Below, in pieces: positions 12,130-24,984 of a stretch of 64,000 bases of DNA. The position numbers were made by a program, and so were the translations under genes. Source of the DNA: Tillus elongatus. Its lineage: Eukaryota > Arthropoda > Insecta > Coleoptera > Cleridae. Location of the stretch: positions 65,598,946 to 65,662,945 of the forward strand of contig OZ023266.1 of assembly GCA_964006375.1 (NCBI GenBank), read 5' to 3'. The notes below the pieces were generated by a model. It made no database searches. It was given only the letters and a program-made list of their open reading frames with translations, and was not told where the DNA came from. Every line of letters starts with the position of its first letter. Position 1 is the first letter of the stretch.

Positions 12130-12248
12130 TTAATGGATTTTTAGTGAATTTTCTTTAAAAAAATCGCTAATCAGGAGATAGCGACTTTTAAATTTTGAAA
12201 TTTTTTTTACAAATGAGCGCGAACTAGGTCCCCTGGAATTTCGCCATA

Positions 12249-12327
<79 letters not shown>

Positions 12328-12500
12328 ACACCGATAACTCAAAAATTAAAAGGCCGATTTTGATAAAATTTGGTGAAAACCTTCGCTACCCAAGTGGCTT
12401 CGATAAGTTCGTTAGCCAGGAAAATCTATCTAGTTTTTCCTGGATAATTTTGTATTTTCCATTGAAAAAATTTTTATATCTCCGAAAGTAACAATGCTAT
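12130..12500 (+). repeat. D1 fragment with (TA)n
   Basis: Forward-oriented hairpin end (GTGAATTTTCTTTAAAAAAA then TCGCTAATCAGGAG), shortened left block, TA tract and the CCGATAACTC to GTTAGCCAGGAAAATC block, ending near 12500. Confidence 0.7.
12252..12324. repeat. (TA)n microsatellite
   Basis: About 36 TA units at the standard D1 position. Confidence 0.97.
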
Positions 12501-12783
12501 GGTAGAGAGATCGCGGGTTCTTATGCCTAATAGCTTATGACAAGAAAATAACCGCTATAGTTTTCCGCTTATATTTATTTTTACTTCCATGGGTTTAAGC
12601 TACCTTAAAAAATTTGTGAATAGCTTTGTGCCATTTTTTTCAGTTTTTTATTATAGATTATAAAAATTGAGTTTCAAGAATGAAAGGCGATTAGTTATAA
12701 ATTTTTTAGTGTAATGTAGCGAAATTCATCTATCAGAAGGATTTTTTTACTGTTAATTTCTGCAATAAATTTTAATAAAGATC

Positions 12784-13885
12784 GGAACGCAGCAAGTGCG
12801 TTATGGTAGTGAATTTTCATTAAAATGTTTTTAATAGCAAATATGTGTGTTTTTTTAAGAAAGCAGACATCACATTTGGTTAGCCTATAACCTATATAGT
12901 AAAAACAATGTGCCATCAAAATAACTTTATTGTTTGAAAATGTACAAAAATTTTCGAAAGTATACTTGAAGTGTTCCCGAAAATACTCGATACTTTGTCA
13001 ATAATAAGTTAACAGCAAATTGAGTTATTCAAATATGAAGCATTTGATCAAAATTCGCTACCATAACGCACTTTCTGCGTCCAGAATTTCTTTTCTTACA
13101 AACATGCATTATATTTCGATGGAGAATGCAAAAATGCAATAACATAAGGCGTGTTTGATTACAAAAAAAAATTGTATCACTAACGACTTATGGACCAGCA
13201 TGTGATTGTAGAAATATTTTTTAAGATGTAACTCAAGACACCTTATAATTAATGTACACAATTTTTTTCATATCTTGTATAATAACGGATATATTGAGCT
13301 TTATTGATTTTTTACGAAAATTCGACAAAAATTATATATCATTAAACGATAAACCCTATAGCTAAGGATACTGCCAAGCATCAGAGAAAGGGTCTATTTG
13401 AAATGAATTTTCTGGAAATATTTTAGTAAAATGAAGGTCAAGGACGATTGAAACTAAGACTTCATGGTTTGTAAAACATTATTCTTGAGACATTTTCTTT
13501 CCAAAGCCCGTATTAGATTCAAGTTATTTGCCTAAATGTTGCCAATTTTGACGTTTTAAATCGCAACTTTGACGTTTTGAGGAAAACCCCAATTTATTTT
13601 TCTTTAAATGCCTATAACTTTTTTTGTTTTGCGATCTACAGAGCTAATTTTAGTAGGTAACTTACCTATAACGATATAAATCCACAAACCAAATTTGGTT
13701 GCCCTTATTTTGTTAATTCCTGAGATATAATGTTTTGTGTAAAGGAAACACAAAATTTTCCGGGAAAACCTGGGCCGATTTTCCTGGATAATTAACTTAT
13801 TCAAGCCAATTGCAAAAGAAAGGTATTCATCAAATTTAATCAAAATCGTCCTATTATTTTTTGAGTTCTCGGTGTGACACGTGGT
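12784..13885 (-). repeat. D1 dispersed repeat, microsatellite-less right part
   Basis: Matches 536-1620 block for block in the same orientation, including the MITE-like inverted unit (12784-13083). It stops at GAGTTCTCGGTGTGACAC, exactly where the TA tract starts in other copies. From there the sequence switches to repeat R3. The breakpoint at the microsatellite suggests loss of the other half by recombination. Confidence 0.7.
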
Positions 13886-14300
13886 TGTACACCAATTTTC
13901 AAGTCGTTTGATCAAATGAAAATAAAGTTATTTGAAATTAATAATAAAATAATCCCCGACATCACTTCAGATTCTGTAATGCAATATCTACAATGTTGGA
14001 CAAAGACAAACGACGTTATCTGCACTGCTATGATATTTAAATAAATCGTAGATAAAAATCTAAACAATGGAAATTATTGAAACATGTCAGACTGGAGAAA
14101 ATTGTGAGAGATACGACAAGGACGCCATCTCGGTGCAGGACCAGGTAGTATGTTGTCACGACACCTCTCTAGTTTACATACAATTTTATAGATAGAGCTG
14201 TGTACAATGTACAATCAAATTGTTAAATGCCAGCCTTGGACCATTTCTTTCGTAATACCGGGACAAAGCTTGCGTCCGAAAGCGCCAAATTTTAGCATGA
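13886..14300 (+). repeat. Dispersed repeat R3, copy 1
   Basis: Matches 46795-47225 over about 410 bases in the same orientation. Shared landmarks are CACCAATTTTCAAGTC, CATCACTTCAGATTCTGTAA, GGGACGCCATCTTG or AGGACGCCATCTCG, and TAATACCGGGA. Copies differ by many substitutions and small indels. Non-coding; family not recognised. Confidence 0.7.
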
Positions 14301-14654
14301 GAATTTATACTAATAAATAAGAAATTTGATTAAAGCGATTCAATTTATTTAAAAGCAATCTAGAACGACGTTTCATTATGCATAAATATTAAGCTTTCCA
14401 GTCTTCACGTTCACGGTATTTAAAATATTGTATGTATTAACTATTGAACTCTATACAGAATTCACTGGTAGGTATTGCGAAAGTGAAACAAAAAATATTT
14501 TAAGAAGAAATAAACGTACCTACCTCAAACTAATACAGTATGAACTTATAATATCTAGGTAGGTACTACAAAGTACATACATCCCTGGTTAAAATTATAT
14601 TAACAGATGTTTAGGTTATATTATTAAAATTTTAATTTCAAAATTTTGTATTGT

Positions 14655-15005
14655 TTAGATTTATTTCATTTTCAAAAAGTATGGATACAGCAATAGCAAA
14701 TAAGTGTTGAAAAGAGTTTAAGTGCGTTATGGTAGCGAATTTTCATTAAAACATTTCAAATTGTGATAACCCTATTTCCCATTAAACTATAATCTTCAGT
14801 TTTGATACATGGTAATACCTATATAAAATCTTCGTGGATACTTAGTTTAAAAAACAATACAATGAGCTTCACAGATCACTACAAATTTGTTTTAAAAAAC
14901 CTCTTTTGTTATTTTGTTTGCAGAAGCTGGTTCGATTGAGTTGATTAAAACCGATCATTCAAGCTATTAATATGGAAAAATACTTACCTGCCACCTATAA
15001 TTTCA
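14655..15005 (+). repeat. Direct repeat R4, copy 1
   Basis: Matches 15605-15955. Shared landmarks are AAATAAGTGTTG, AATGAGCTTC, ACTACAAATTTGTTTTAAAA and ACCTGCCA. The copies are about 950 bases apart and diverged. Copy 1 contains an AAGTGCGTTATGGTAGCGAA unit of the D1 type. Confidence 0.65.
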
Positions 15006-15049
15006 TAGATGCATTCCGTTTGTAAAAAAAATTAATTTTCTGTAAATTT

Positions 15050-15480
15050 GCGGACTAGCATGGGTGGTGTTTAGAAAAATATTTTTAAAAATATGCTTAG
15101 AACCCCTTCTGGATGCCCAAACCACAAGAAGAATTTCTTGCAAACAACCCACAAGAAAGTTACGGGACCAAGAGTGAATAGGGGTGTTGGGCGGAGAAGA
15201 ATATAAAAATTACGTGTGGGCCGAAAGTGCGAAAGAAACTGCTTACTTGGATCTTTAAGCTGCCTTTATCCCATTTTGTAGCTATACCACAGCATAATAA
15301 ATATTATGCTTTGACTATACCTACTTAGAATCCTGTTTACTGCGCGCAGAACCACTATATTCGCCGCATGTCCCGTAACTTTTTTAGGGGTTGCTCCAAA
15401 GGAATTTTTATTGTTTACATTATTTTTTTGTTTATGCATTGAGGGTTATTGTAGGCATGCAGGAGGGGAAGGAGCACCCC
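15050..15480 (+). repeat. Partial copy of palindromic MITE family R5
   Basis: Contains TTAGAACCCCTTCTGGATGC, CACAAGAAGAATTTCTTG, AAGTTACGGGACC and GAATAGGGGTGTTGGGCGG, the same string of motifs as at 60880-60985 and 49865-49965. The far inverted end near 15370-15410 is only partly preserved. Confidence 0.6.
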
Positions 15481-15604
15481 CGAGACAAAGCAGCGAACCT
15501 AGATTTTCAATTTATGTTTAAATTTTTAACTCATTTCATTTTTTTTTTTCAAAAATAATTTTAAGGTTACCTTGTTTGTCAGTCTTATATAGTAAGCTGC
15601 AATA

Positions 15605-15955
15605 TTTTATCTTTTTCAAAAAATATGGATAGAGCAACCGTAAATAAGTGTTGGAAAGGGTATAGGTGCAGCAAGTATGCTATAAAATTTTCCTAAAAAT
15701 ATTTCTAATCCCATAGCTCAATAAATTGGCCATTAAGCTAGAATCTTCCTTCTTGAACCATAGTAACACCTATATAAACGCACCGTGGGTACTAATTTAA
15801 AGAAAAATGACATAATGAGCTTCGCCGATAACTACAAATTTGTTTTAAAAACATCTTTTGTTGTTTATTGTTTGAAAGAACTGGATGAGTTAACTAAAAC
15901 AATACCATCCAACCAATTAATAAGGAAAATACCTGCCATATTTATAATTTGACAG
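15605..15955 (+). repeat. Direct repeat R4, copy 2
   Basis: Second copy of the 14655-15005 sequence. Between the copies lies the R5 fragment. Confidence 0.65.
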
Positions 15956-16099
15956 GTATAATTAATTTTTTTCTGAAAAACTTTTGTAACTTTGATGAAA
16001 TTTCTAACACAATTTTTTTAAAGACATTTGCAGTACCTACATATTTTATCTAAGACCAAATTTTAATTTTTTCACTGTATTTAAAATCACTAAGGTCTA

Positions 16100-17170
16100 T
16101 TTAAATTTAAATAATTAGTTTTAACAATATATCCTACTAATAGTGTACAATTATTATGAAAATTCACTACTATAACGCACTTGCTGCGTCCCGTACTTTT
16201 TTCTATTTAAACATGTGGAATTTTCACCTGTCACTCAAAGGGGGTTGAAGGTTGCGGTGATGTTTCACGTTCCAGGACAGTGTATAACAGTATAAAAAAT
16301 TGCGAAATATATTTTAACCAATTGTCTGCTGAATATAAATAAATATTTTGTTTGTCGTTTGTTTCAGGTATGTATGTACTACAAAGATGAAATATGGATA
16401 ATGGTAAGTTTTGTATCCTAATATAATACATATCTGAACAGGCAATTCCTATAGTAAACGTAGACAAGGCTACGGTCAAGTTATTTTATTTCTTAATGAA
16501 AAAAAAAGGTGTTCTGTGAGGCCAAAAGATCTATAAGGCTACTAAATGGAAAATTGCTCAGCAACCAACGTAGCCTTTATGTCATTAAAAGAAATAAAGA
16601 AAGCGTAGGCATAATTTGAAATTTCATAAACTTGCAACATTATATGTTTATTCATTTTACATATTCAACAATTTATTATTTTATATATCTTGTTAAATAT
16701 AATAAAGAGTATGTATATTATTAAAACGTTCAAAGCTAGAACCACTCTTAGTCAAATTGATCACCTCACATGACTGTTCACCAGTATTATTGTTTTGAGA
16801 CAAATGTCAAAAGGTTGTAAGTCTACATCGCAATCATTTGTGAACAGAATTAAAAAATTTATCATTTAATTTGTTCTTATTTTTTACAAGTAGCAGAAGA
16901 CTGCCATTAAAAGAGAAAAATGAGTACCTGTTATCGTATTAGAAAATTACAGTGGAAACTAATACAACAACACAATATTGGACAAAGAAGCCTAACAGAC
17001 GAGCAATAAACCGAAAAATTGATATAAATAATGGAAGACGCAGATGTAGAAATAGGAAAGTAAAACTTAGTTTTCAGGTATGAGCAGCTCCAAAGAGAAT
17101 TGAAAATTTACTGGGAACAATTGAGAAAAACAACATACAATCACAATGCATGTCATGATCTACTTTTTTT
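16100..17170. other. Unassigned AT-rich stretch
   Basis: Only a D1 terminus (CACTACTATAACGCACTTGC then TGCGTCCCG at about 16165-16193) is recognisable. No gene or structured repeat seen in the remainder. Confidence 0.4.
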
Positions 17171-17206
17171 TTCAACAACACAGCACGAGGGCCTACAGCC
17201 TAAATA

Positions 17207-19030
17207 CTATCGTACCGTGGGTGTTGACAAGGAGGAAAGAAGCAGCTTGTTAATTCTGGACTTGAAGGTTTGGAGGTTTGGAGGAGAAGGAAAAACATAT
17301 GCCGGCAAGTAATTCCTCAACTTGGAAGTCCTCGGGACAAAAGAGCGGTCATAACAAGATGTTCTATGTCCGGTGACCTGGACAGTAAAAGGGTGCATTC
17401 GCTCTGTGCCCCTGGTAGATCTGTTGGGGACAGCAGGTGGGGGAACTATGGGGGAAAGCTCCTCTGAGCAGTGCCCGTGCAGATATCTATAAAAGAGAGA
17501 GAGAGGTCACCAACGTCACGTCGGTGGGCAAGGGATGGCAGCCTTTGGGTGATGGTAGGGTCACCGATGAGACGTATAGCTCTCTTTTGAAAGGAGTCCA
17601 GGATAGCGAGTGTAGAAGCGGCAACTGCACCCCAGATGTGGGAGCAGTATTCGAGGTTTGGTCTTATTTGTGAAGTATATAAGGTATAGAGATTAGCTGG
17701 TGAAAAGTATTTGCGAGCCCGGAAGAGGAAACCTAATTTCTTAGCAGCCGCTTCTGCAATTGATGTGACATGTGGGTGCCAATTAAGATTTCAATCCACA
17801 GAAATGCCAACAAGAGAAAAGGACTTATTACTTTGAATAACTTGGTTGTTCACTGTGATGGGTCTAGGGCTGGTGTATCTCTTGTGAGAAAGAAAACAAG
17901 ACTTAGTTTTGGTGGGGTTGAATTGTATAAGATTTCTACTTCCCCGGTCTAATATTGTTTGGAGATCCACGGAGACAGCACCCTCCATGAGTCTGCGATC
18001 CTCATCTAATTGGGCTAAAGAGACAGGCTTAGAATATTGCATATTTGAGTGGAGGGTGCTGTCGTCCGCGTAACTGTGAACTGGGTTGGATGTGCTAGAG
18101 AGGAGGTCACTGATGTGGAGAAGAAACAAAGTAGGGGCTAAAGCTGAACCTTGAGGAACTCCTGCATTAAATTGATACAGTTTAGAGGAATGGCCATCAA
18201 CAACAACAGATATGCTCCTGTTGGAGGGAAAATTTGCTTTCCAGGTACAAAGTTTTGGTGATAGGCCATAGACCGGAAGTTTATTAAGCAGCGCTGCGTG
18301 CCAGACCTGGTCGAATGCTTTGGATATGTCTAGAGCAACAATCTGGGATTCACCATGTTGTTCCATAGATTTGTACAAAAGAATGGGTGACAAAGGAAAG
18401 GAGGTCGGCAGTCGATCTGCGCTGACGGAATCCATACTGCCTGTCGTGGATTAGACTGTGTTTTTCAATAAATTTTAGTAATTCGGTGTTTATATACTAT
18501 TCCATCACTTTAGAGACGACTGAAAGGAGAGAAATAGGCCTGTATTTGCTAGGAAGCGCTTTGGATCCTTTCTTGGGGATGGGTTGTACTCGAGCAGTTT
18601 TACAGTTACCAGGGAATATGCCTTTATTGTAAGATATCTGAAACAGACAAGTCAGGACAGGAGCAAGTTCTGGTGCGCATTTTTTGAGAACAATTGCTGG
18701 GATCTCGTCAAGGCCAGAGGCTTTCCTGGTATTAAGAGAAGAGAGCATCTTTCGTACCTTTTTAGTTTTGAAGATGATATCCGTCATTTTATGCGCGACA
18801 TTGGGGACTGTTGGTGGTTGAACATTTGGAGGTGGGTTGAGAGTAGAATTGCCGGCGAACAACGAAGCAAAAAGTTCAGCCTTGCCCAGGGCGGTAGAAA
18901 CAATTTCATCCCCTGAGACAATAGCTGGGAACGTGCTCTTGCAAAAATTATTCCCAATAGATTTAGCAAGAGTCCAGAAGGGTTTGCCGCCGTTGAAGCT
19001 TAAGAGGACTTTGTTTTTGATGTGGTCTAA
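17207..19030 (-). pseudogene. CR1/Jockey-group non-LTR retrotransposon ORF2 (5'-truncated)
   Basis: The minus strand encodes most of a LINE reverse transcriptase. In coding order: KASGLDEIPAIVLKKCAPEL and PSKYRPISLLSVVSKVME (18862-18497); the palm with ALDISKAFDQVWH, AGVPQGSALAPTLF and the catalytic box SYADDSTLH (18435-17791); then the thumb and C-terminal region with QIRPNLEYCSHIWGA, DVGDLSLFYRYLHG and a final NLQTFKSRINKLLL segment before a stop at 17207. The YADD aspartates are intact, but the frame shifts between 18435 and 18497 and again in the C-terminal part. The apurinic endonuclease domain is missing upstream of about 19030, a typical 5' truncation. Confidence 0.9.
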
Positions 19031-19499
19031 GACATTAATACAATGGCGTCATAAAAAAAACGGTCAAACTGTCAGAAAAGATAAAGTCGCCATAGTGCAG
19101 AAAGTGGGAGTCAACAACACGCCATGCACTATCTGACACTCATATCCTGAGAGCTAAACCAGAAAGTAATCAAAAATAGAGACAAGGTAAATTTTTAAAC
19201 CTTGTTCGAAAGAAACAAGAATAAAACGTTTAAAGTTATAGGCGCAATGACAGCCTTGAGAACGTTAAGAGACACACGTTAAGCTTTTTTATTTGAGGAA
19301 TATTTTTCTCCATCCTTATGTACATTGGTAACAAAACATTATTTAAGGAATATGTCACTGAAACAAGCCGACATTTGCAAGTTTTCTGAAATAATAAAAC
19401 GAGGTCGGAATAAGTACTAGGTTTTAAGAAGTAGTAACCGTAAATCTTAATATAATTCTGCAACAGACGATTAATAATCAAACCGAGAGAAGTCTAGAC

Positions 19500-20600
19500 A
19501 GTAAACTGTATACAGGTGTTTCAAAAATAATACACTACTTCGTTCCAGTGCATAAATGTGCCCTTTCTCTTAAAAACACTCAATATCTCAGTAAATACTG
19601 GTTTTCGGTACAGGGACTACTGATAAGAAACTGAAAGAACATTTGTCGATGTATTGAAATTGATTATAATATACAGGATGTTCCATTTGAATTTCTCGAG
19701 AAAACGCGACTTCAGTGTTTTTACTCACCCTGTATACTGTTTTCAAAGAAGTCTTTGGGTATTGCTTGAAGTTGAAAGAAGACCACTTTTTCAGATTTGT
19801 GGCATGATAGAGTGTTGCATGCTGAGATATTAATGAAGATACAGACCGTCAAATGAGCTTCTGATGTTTTCTAAAAGTAGCCATAACTTTTGACTCTGTA
19901 TAAACCCCAAACTACACTGGATGAATCGGCAAAACCAGAGTATTGCAAAAATAGAACAATATACAGGGTGTAGCGTTTAAAAAAGTGACGTTTGGGTTTT
20001 ATCTAACTTATGCAACATTCTGTATATGCAAAAATAATGTTAGTTTGTAGCCAACGTCGGTACCTGCAACTTTTGTTCCAAATTTTTTTATTATTGAATA
20101 ATAAGGGAGATATTTAACTTGAACGCACTGTTGGACCAGTTTGTATATACAGGATGTAAAAAAAGTGTGGAATATTGCCAATATTTCTCAAACTACTAAA
20201 CATATTTTTGGACACTTGGTATATTAATGTACTAAAACTAAATACTTTGTTTACGAGTAAAAAACTATGTGTAATTACACAGGTGGCTCAGAAATAATGC
20301 CAACAGTTTTATGTCAAATGGAACAGCCTGTATGTTTTTGCGTTTTATGAATTTCCATCTAATTTACGGTCTAATTGTATTTGTAGTTTTTTCCTATCTT
20401 TATTCACTACTGAAGAAATGGTTGTTAAACTTTTTTTTTTTAATTGTTAATATTTTTTAAACTACGGAACATATTTTGCGAACACTTGTTACATTAATGT
20501 ATTTAGGTTCCATACACTTCCATACACAAGTAAAAAAGTATGTGTCACTATAGAGGGTGGCTAAGAAATAATACCAACTTCGGTATTTTAAATGCAAACC
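19500..20600. mobile_element. Decayed MITE/mariner-related non-coding repeats
   Basis: Several ATATACAGG(A/G)TGT or ACAGGATGT strings (about 19674, 19965, 20148) and GGTGGCT(A/C)AGAAATAATAC(C)AAC strings (20286, 20550) punctuate the region. Such strings are typical of terminal sequences of short Tc1/mariner-like elements in insects. No complete inverted pair could be established by eye. Confidence 0.35.
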
Positions 20601-20886
20601 CTGTATATTTTGATGATTATAATAAGCATTTAGGAGATAAATTCAGTGATGTAAGTTTTAGGTTGTTTATTCGTCTACATAAACAGAATTATTGTATTGA
20701 TAATGCAATTTCAAAGTGTGTACATAATATCACATAACACAAAAAACAAATTAACGATAATAAACAAGTAAAAATTAGATTTAGTTAGTTTGTGAGATGT
20801 TCAAAATTTTCATGTCTAATTCTAATCTTCGAATGTTCAATATCACCCGGCCTATGTTTGTAAACTTTACCCCTTACCCTTTACCC

Positions 20887-21892
20887 TCACAAATAAAAGT
20901 CCAAAGCTGTGAGGTCTAGGAATCTTGCCGCCCACTCAATTACATATATAATTCCTATGCATCGATTTGGTAATATATAGTTCAAAACTTGACAATCTTG
21001 TAAATCAAAATGTGCAGGAGCACCGTCCTGCTGAAACCAACTGTCTCTTCGGTTTGGGTACAGGGTTTCTAATTGTGGCATAATCTGTTCACATAACAAC
21101 TGCAAATAAAGTTCTGACGCAAGGTTTTCGTTAATGAAAAGTGGTCCAATAATATTATGGTCTATGATACCTATGAAATACTTCTGGGTGCAGAATTTGT
21201 CTACTGTGATGTTGTCTGCTGGGGTGTTATCCGAACGTTGACTTTTTGTGATCTTTGTGTGTATGTGTGTACTTCAGCCACTCACCGCGGATTTTCTGCT
21301 GACCAATATCTACAATTGTGCCTACTGACGGTGCCATTAAGCATAAATGTAGCCTCATCGGAAAATAGAATTTTATTTACAAAATTGGGATGAGCATTGC
21401 ACCTCTCCATCATAATTTCCCAAAACTCGTTCTTCTATCAAAATCATCCTCCATAAGTTTTTGAACTAGATGTATCTTGAAGGGACGTATATTTTCGCTT
21501 TTGAATAAGTTTCAAACTGACATGTCAGACATATTGTGTTATTTGCCCGTCTGTCGAAACGATTGATTGGGATTGTCTTGTAAATCAACTAAAATATTTA
21601 TAGCCATATCACCACTAGTAGTGCCATTGGGTATGCCTGTTTTTGATATATCTTGTAAACCTCCTTTTTCATTGACTTTCTTTAGAAGTTTGCTTATACC
21701 AGGTTGTGTAACCGCAGGCCAAATAGGGTAAGCTTTATTAAATAAATCGACCAGTTCCGCTTGTGTTCTCTTGCGGTCACCATATCCAACCATCATTAAC
21801 ACTTCATTTTTTTCTTTTTCAGTTAGCGCTACCATTCCAATTTCTGTTAACTGAGGCCTATGCTTATCTGAGTGCCTAAGAACATTTGACAA
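20887..21892 (-). pseudogene. Mariner-like (DDE) transposase, frameshifted
   Basis: The N-terminal part (21892-21539) shows the helix-turn-helix region: LTEKEKNEVLMMVGYGDRKR, TQAELVDLFN, then a SKLLKK recognition segment. A middle part in another frame contains [13 protein letters not shown] near 21400-21340 (first catalytic Asp in FSDEA). The C-terminal part (21105-20887) has WFQQDGAPAH (second Asp) and LDLTALDFYL (third Asp, usual PDLTPLDFFL). All three acidic residues can be recognised, but at least two frameshifts break the gene. It is cut short after the third Asp. Confidence 0.85.
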
Positions 21893-21984
21893 ACACTGTC
21901 AAATTTATTATTGCAGATAAGGCACCTAGCAACATTAAAAATGAGACGACTTATCTTCATAGTTTCATTGTATTCATGTGACTG

Positions 21985-22060
21985 AATTCAGTTTAAGTAC
22001 ATCAATTGGTTTAACTGCGGCTACACGGGGGCCCTCATCGGTCGCGTCAGCACCGGCGAT
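21985..22060 (-). pseudogene. 3' part of histone H1-like pseudogene, left of the insertion
   Basis: On the minus strand the sequence continues from 31161 across the 9.1-kb insertion. Joining the flanks after removing one GGCGAT keeps an Ala/Lys/Pro-rich frame (KAKKPVIA on the right side, GADATDEG then VAAVKP on the left), as expected for an H1 C-terminal tail. Similarity is weak and the boundary at the far end is not clear. Confidence 0.4.
22055..22060. repeat. 6-bp TSD, left
   Basis: GGCGAT, repeated at 31161-31166, directly outside the inverted termini. Confidence 0.85.
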
Positions 22061-22354
22061 AGTAGGTATGGCGTCACTTGAGGCAGACAGGAAGTGGGGG
22101 TACCCCACTCCTCCCCTAGTGGGCGGAGCCCCACCCCTCTGGGCGGAGCCCCACCCCCATTGTGGGCGTGGCCACGCCCCCCAAGATGGCGTCCAAGATG
22201 GCTTCCAATGTAATCTGTAAACATTCTAAGGTCATTGACCTGTTATGTCTAGGAAACTTTGGCCAGACAGTGACGTCACATGACTTGGGCCAGACAGTCA
22301 CATGCAAACATTCCAAAGCGTAAGGAAAATTATTATTTTTTAAAAAAAGCCACA

Positions 22355-22430
22355 TGGAGCAGGTGAGTTTCGAACCCGGGACATTCAGATGAGGAACGAC
22401 TACCTTAACCGTCGCGGTTAATCAAGCACT
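22355..22430 (-). tRNA. tRNA-Met-like relic in left arm
   Basis: Minus-strand copy of the structure described at 30795-30866; same sequence. Confidence 0.45.
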
Positions 22431-22799
22431 TGTTAATTTATTGTTTCAGATTTGTATATATACGACTTTTAATTAAAACAAACCATACATGTAACATATT
22501 TAAATATTTTATTATTATTAGACAATTGAATGATTCACAAAATAAGACCTTTCGCTTTTAAAGATGGTTGAAGACTCCATTATTTAAAGTTACGTCACTC
22601 CAACCTTTAGAGCCGACAAATGAGAGTGAGGTTGATAAGCGAGAATAATGGTATAGGTCGAAGACTCCATGATTTAAAGTTACGCCCCTATTAAAACAAA
22701 CCATACATAAAGCTTTTGTTATTAGACATAAGACATAATAATTAATATGTTTAATATTAGACTATTAGATTTCGCATAGAAATTAGCCGAACGCCACAA

Positions 22800-23190
22800 T
22801 TGTTATATGGGTAGGTTCTAAAAATAACACACAGAGGTCGTTGGCAAACAAAAGAAGGAAGTTCAGAAACAAAATAGACAACAGGTTCAAATAGGAAACC
22901 AAACTTAAATATCGTAGAGACAATAGAGGTCGCTGGCAAAACAAAGAAGGAAGCTCAGAAACAAAATGGACAACAGGTTCAACTCTTAAAAAATAGGAAC
23001 TTTTTTAGCCATATGTGTGGGCGCGGCAAGTAGTTGATTTTATTTTGAAAGAGATACAGGTTCGATTCCTGATATATGCTCCTTGATATGGTAGCGTCAA
23101 ACAAATACAAAGAGGTACTGAATAACTAAACAGTAAGCTTAGAAACAATGGTTGGTTACAGGTTCAATTCCTTTCTTAAGCTAACCCCAA
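22800..23190. repeat. Cluster of ACAGGTTC(A/G)A B-box-like repeats
   Basis: Four or five occurrences of (A)CAGGTTCAA or ACAGGTTCGATTCCTG lie within about 350 bases. Two belong to a direct duplication of roughly 115-bp period built around GAGGTCG(T/C)TGGCAAA, GAAGGAAG and CAGAAACAAAAT(A/G)GACAA. One copy (near 23055-23085) forms a 4-bp stem with a 7-base TTCGATT loop, like a tRNA T-arm. The mirror copy lies at about 30030-30420. Confidence 0.6.
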
Positions 23191-23250
23191 GTGTTTAGTG
23201 TCATGTTACTCGTCTAAGTAAGCAGAATTAAAAAATGGCGACTAAAATAA

Positions 23251-24000
23251 GATAAAAAACTTTAAACCCTTATCGCGGAAGATCCGTGAGATGTACGATA
23301 GAACCAATACATGCACGGTGTTAAGGAGGCCAAATTAAATTGGAATATACAATAAAATGACCACTTCCGGTCTAAACTTTAAATCCTTATATCTTTTGAA
23401 CGGAAAGTGATAGAAATGAACTGTCTTTAAAAATATATCGTTTCATAACAAGCTCTACAAGAAAATGAGATAAAAAACTTTAAACCCTTATCGCGGAAGA
23501 TCGGTGAGATGTACGATAGAACCAATACATGCACGGTGTTAAGGAGGCCAAATCAAATTGTAATATACAATAAAATGGCCACTTCCGGTCTAACTTTAAA
23601 GCGTTATATCTTTTGAACGGAAAGTGATAGAAAGGAACCGACTTCAAAAATGTATGTTTCGTAACAAGGTCTACAAGAAACTGAGATAAAAAACTTTAAA
23701 CCCTTATCGCGGAAGATCGGTGAGATGTACGATAGAACCAATACATGCACGGTGTTAAGGAGGCCAAAGCAAATTGGAATATACAATAAAATGGCCACTT
23801 CCGGTCTAAACGTTAAATCGTTATATCTTTTGAACGGAAAGTGATAGAAAGGAACCGACTTCAAAAATGTATGTTTCGTAACAAGGTCTACAAGAAACTG
23901 AGATAAAAAACTTCAAACCCTTATCTCGGAAGATCGGCGAGACGTACGATAGAACCAATACATACACGCTGTTCAGCAAACCAATAAAATCAATAAAAAT
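23251..24000 (+). repeat. Tandem array, four ~217-bp units (left arm)
   Basis: Units begin GATAAAAAACTTTAAACCC at about 23251, 23469, 23684 and 23902, and share GATGTACGATAGAACCAATA, GGTGTTAAGGAGGCCAAA and CACTTCCGGTCTAA. The last unit is the most diverged and breaks off near 24000. Open frames through the units (86-122 codons) repeat the same peptide and are by-products of the array. The mirror array is 29220-29970. Confidence 0.92.
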
Positions 24001-24325
24001 GTTACTTCCGGTAGACACTTCCGGTATAGCCGTTCTTAGAGCTACATACATGTGTGACACCTCAAAATCATCGTCTTGTTGAACAGAAGAAATATAATAT
24101 TTAAGTAAGTCAGAACAAGCTGTGTTAACACCTAAAAACAACACACTCTCTCTTAGACTTAATGAAGTTACTTTCAGAGAAAATTTCAACCATACCAGAA
24201 AGAACAGTATTCAATAGCGTATTTAAATGTTGACTACATCAAGTGATGCGTACTACAGACAAATTTTAGTACACCCTCTTAGACTTATTGAGGTTGACGG
24301 TACAGGCAGCTGTCAAGCGTAGGCA

Positions 24326-24500
24326 ACGTACAACAGTCAGCTGAAGGAACATTTGGGTTATCGGAATACCGATATGCCAAATGTTCCAACCGAAGGAGCC
24401 CACTTAGAGACATCTCCAGGGGCTCGGAATACCGATGCCCTAGAAGTGTCGGAAGCAACATTTCAATTAACACCTACAACCGCTAAATACTTGGACTTTA
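24326..24500 (+). repeat. SQLKEHLG module, distal copy (left arm)
   Basis: Encodes SQLKEHLGYRNTDMPNVPTE and a following HLETSPGARNTDALEVSEAT segment. It is about 60% identical at protein level to the copy at 24985-25146, with the frame preserved. The unit starts ACAACAGTCAGCTGAAGGAA. Function unknown. It could be a duplicated coding exon or simply a duplicated DNA segment. Confidence 0.5.
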
Positions 24501-24848
24501 GTATGTTTGATATTAAATTCGATTTTGCTACATAACCATTCATTTTTATGAAAAACTCAACAATTTTTATTCCTGCGTAAGCGAATTTAATCAGAAATAT
24601 AGAACCAATCTTCAAGGAACCGAAGTAAAATGATAAGAACATTAAGAACAAACATTCCGATACCGAAGTGATCCTAAACACACCATATGATGCAAATTCT
24701 GTAAATCTCTTTAACAGAAGAAAAACAGAAGTGAAACACCGTAAGACAAATAGAACCGACGTACATAACAGATGTGTCTGAGGAGAAACGTATTCAGAAC
24801 CTTATTGAGTTTACTAAGGTTTAAGTATACGAACATAACAGTCTATGT

Positions 24849-24872
24849 ACCAACCAACCAACCAACCAACCA
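24849..24872. repeat. (CCAA)n short tandem repeat
   Basis: Six CCAA-type units. A second, imperfect run is at 25267-25308, and both are mirrored in the right arm (about 27910-27955 and 28345-28370). Confidence 0.9.
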
Positions 24873-24984
24873 ACTGTTTTTGAGGTGTAACCTTTATGTA
24901 TGTATGTAATTTAATTTTCGATAGTGTAAAATAAAATTAAAAAGTGTGATATATGAAAAAATAAGAAAACTAAAGAGTTGATTG

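Noticed and set aside
18584..19136. 110- and 99-codon plus-strand frames
   Set aside because: Shadows of the minus-strand LINE reverse transcriptase.
23251..24000. CRISPR array
   Set aside because: Direct tandem 217-bp units without short constant repeats and variable spacers; the sequence is eukaryotic.
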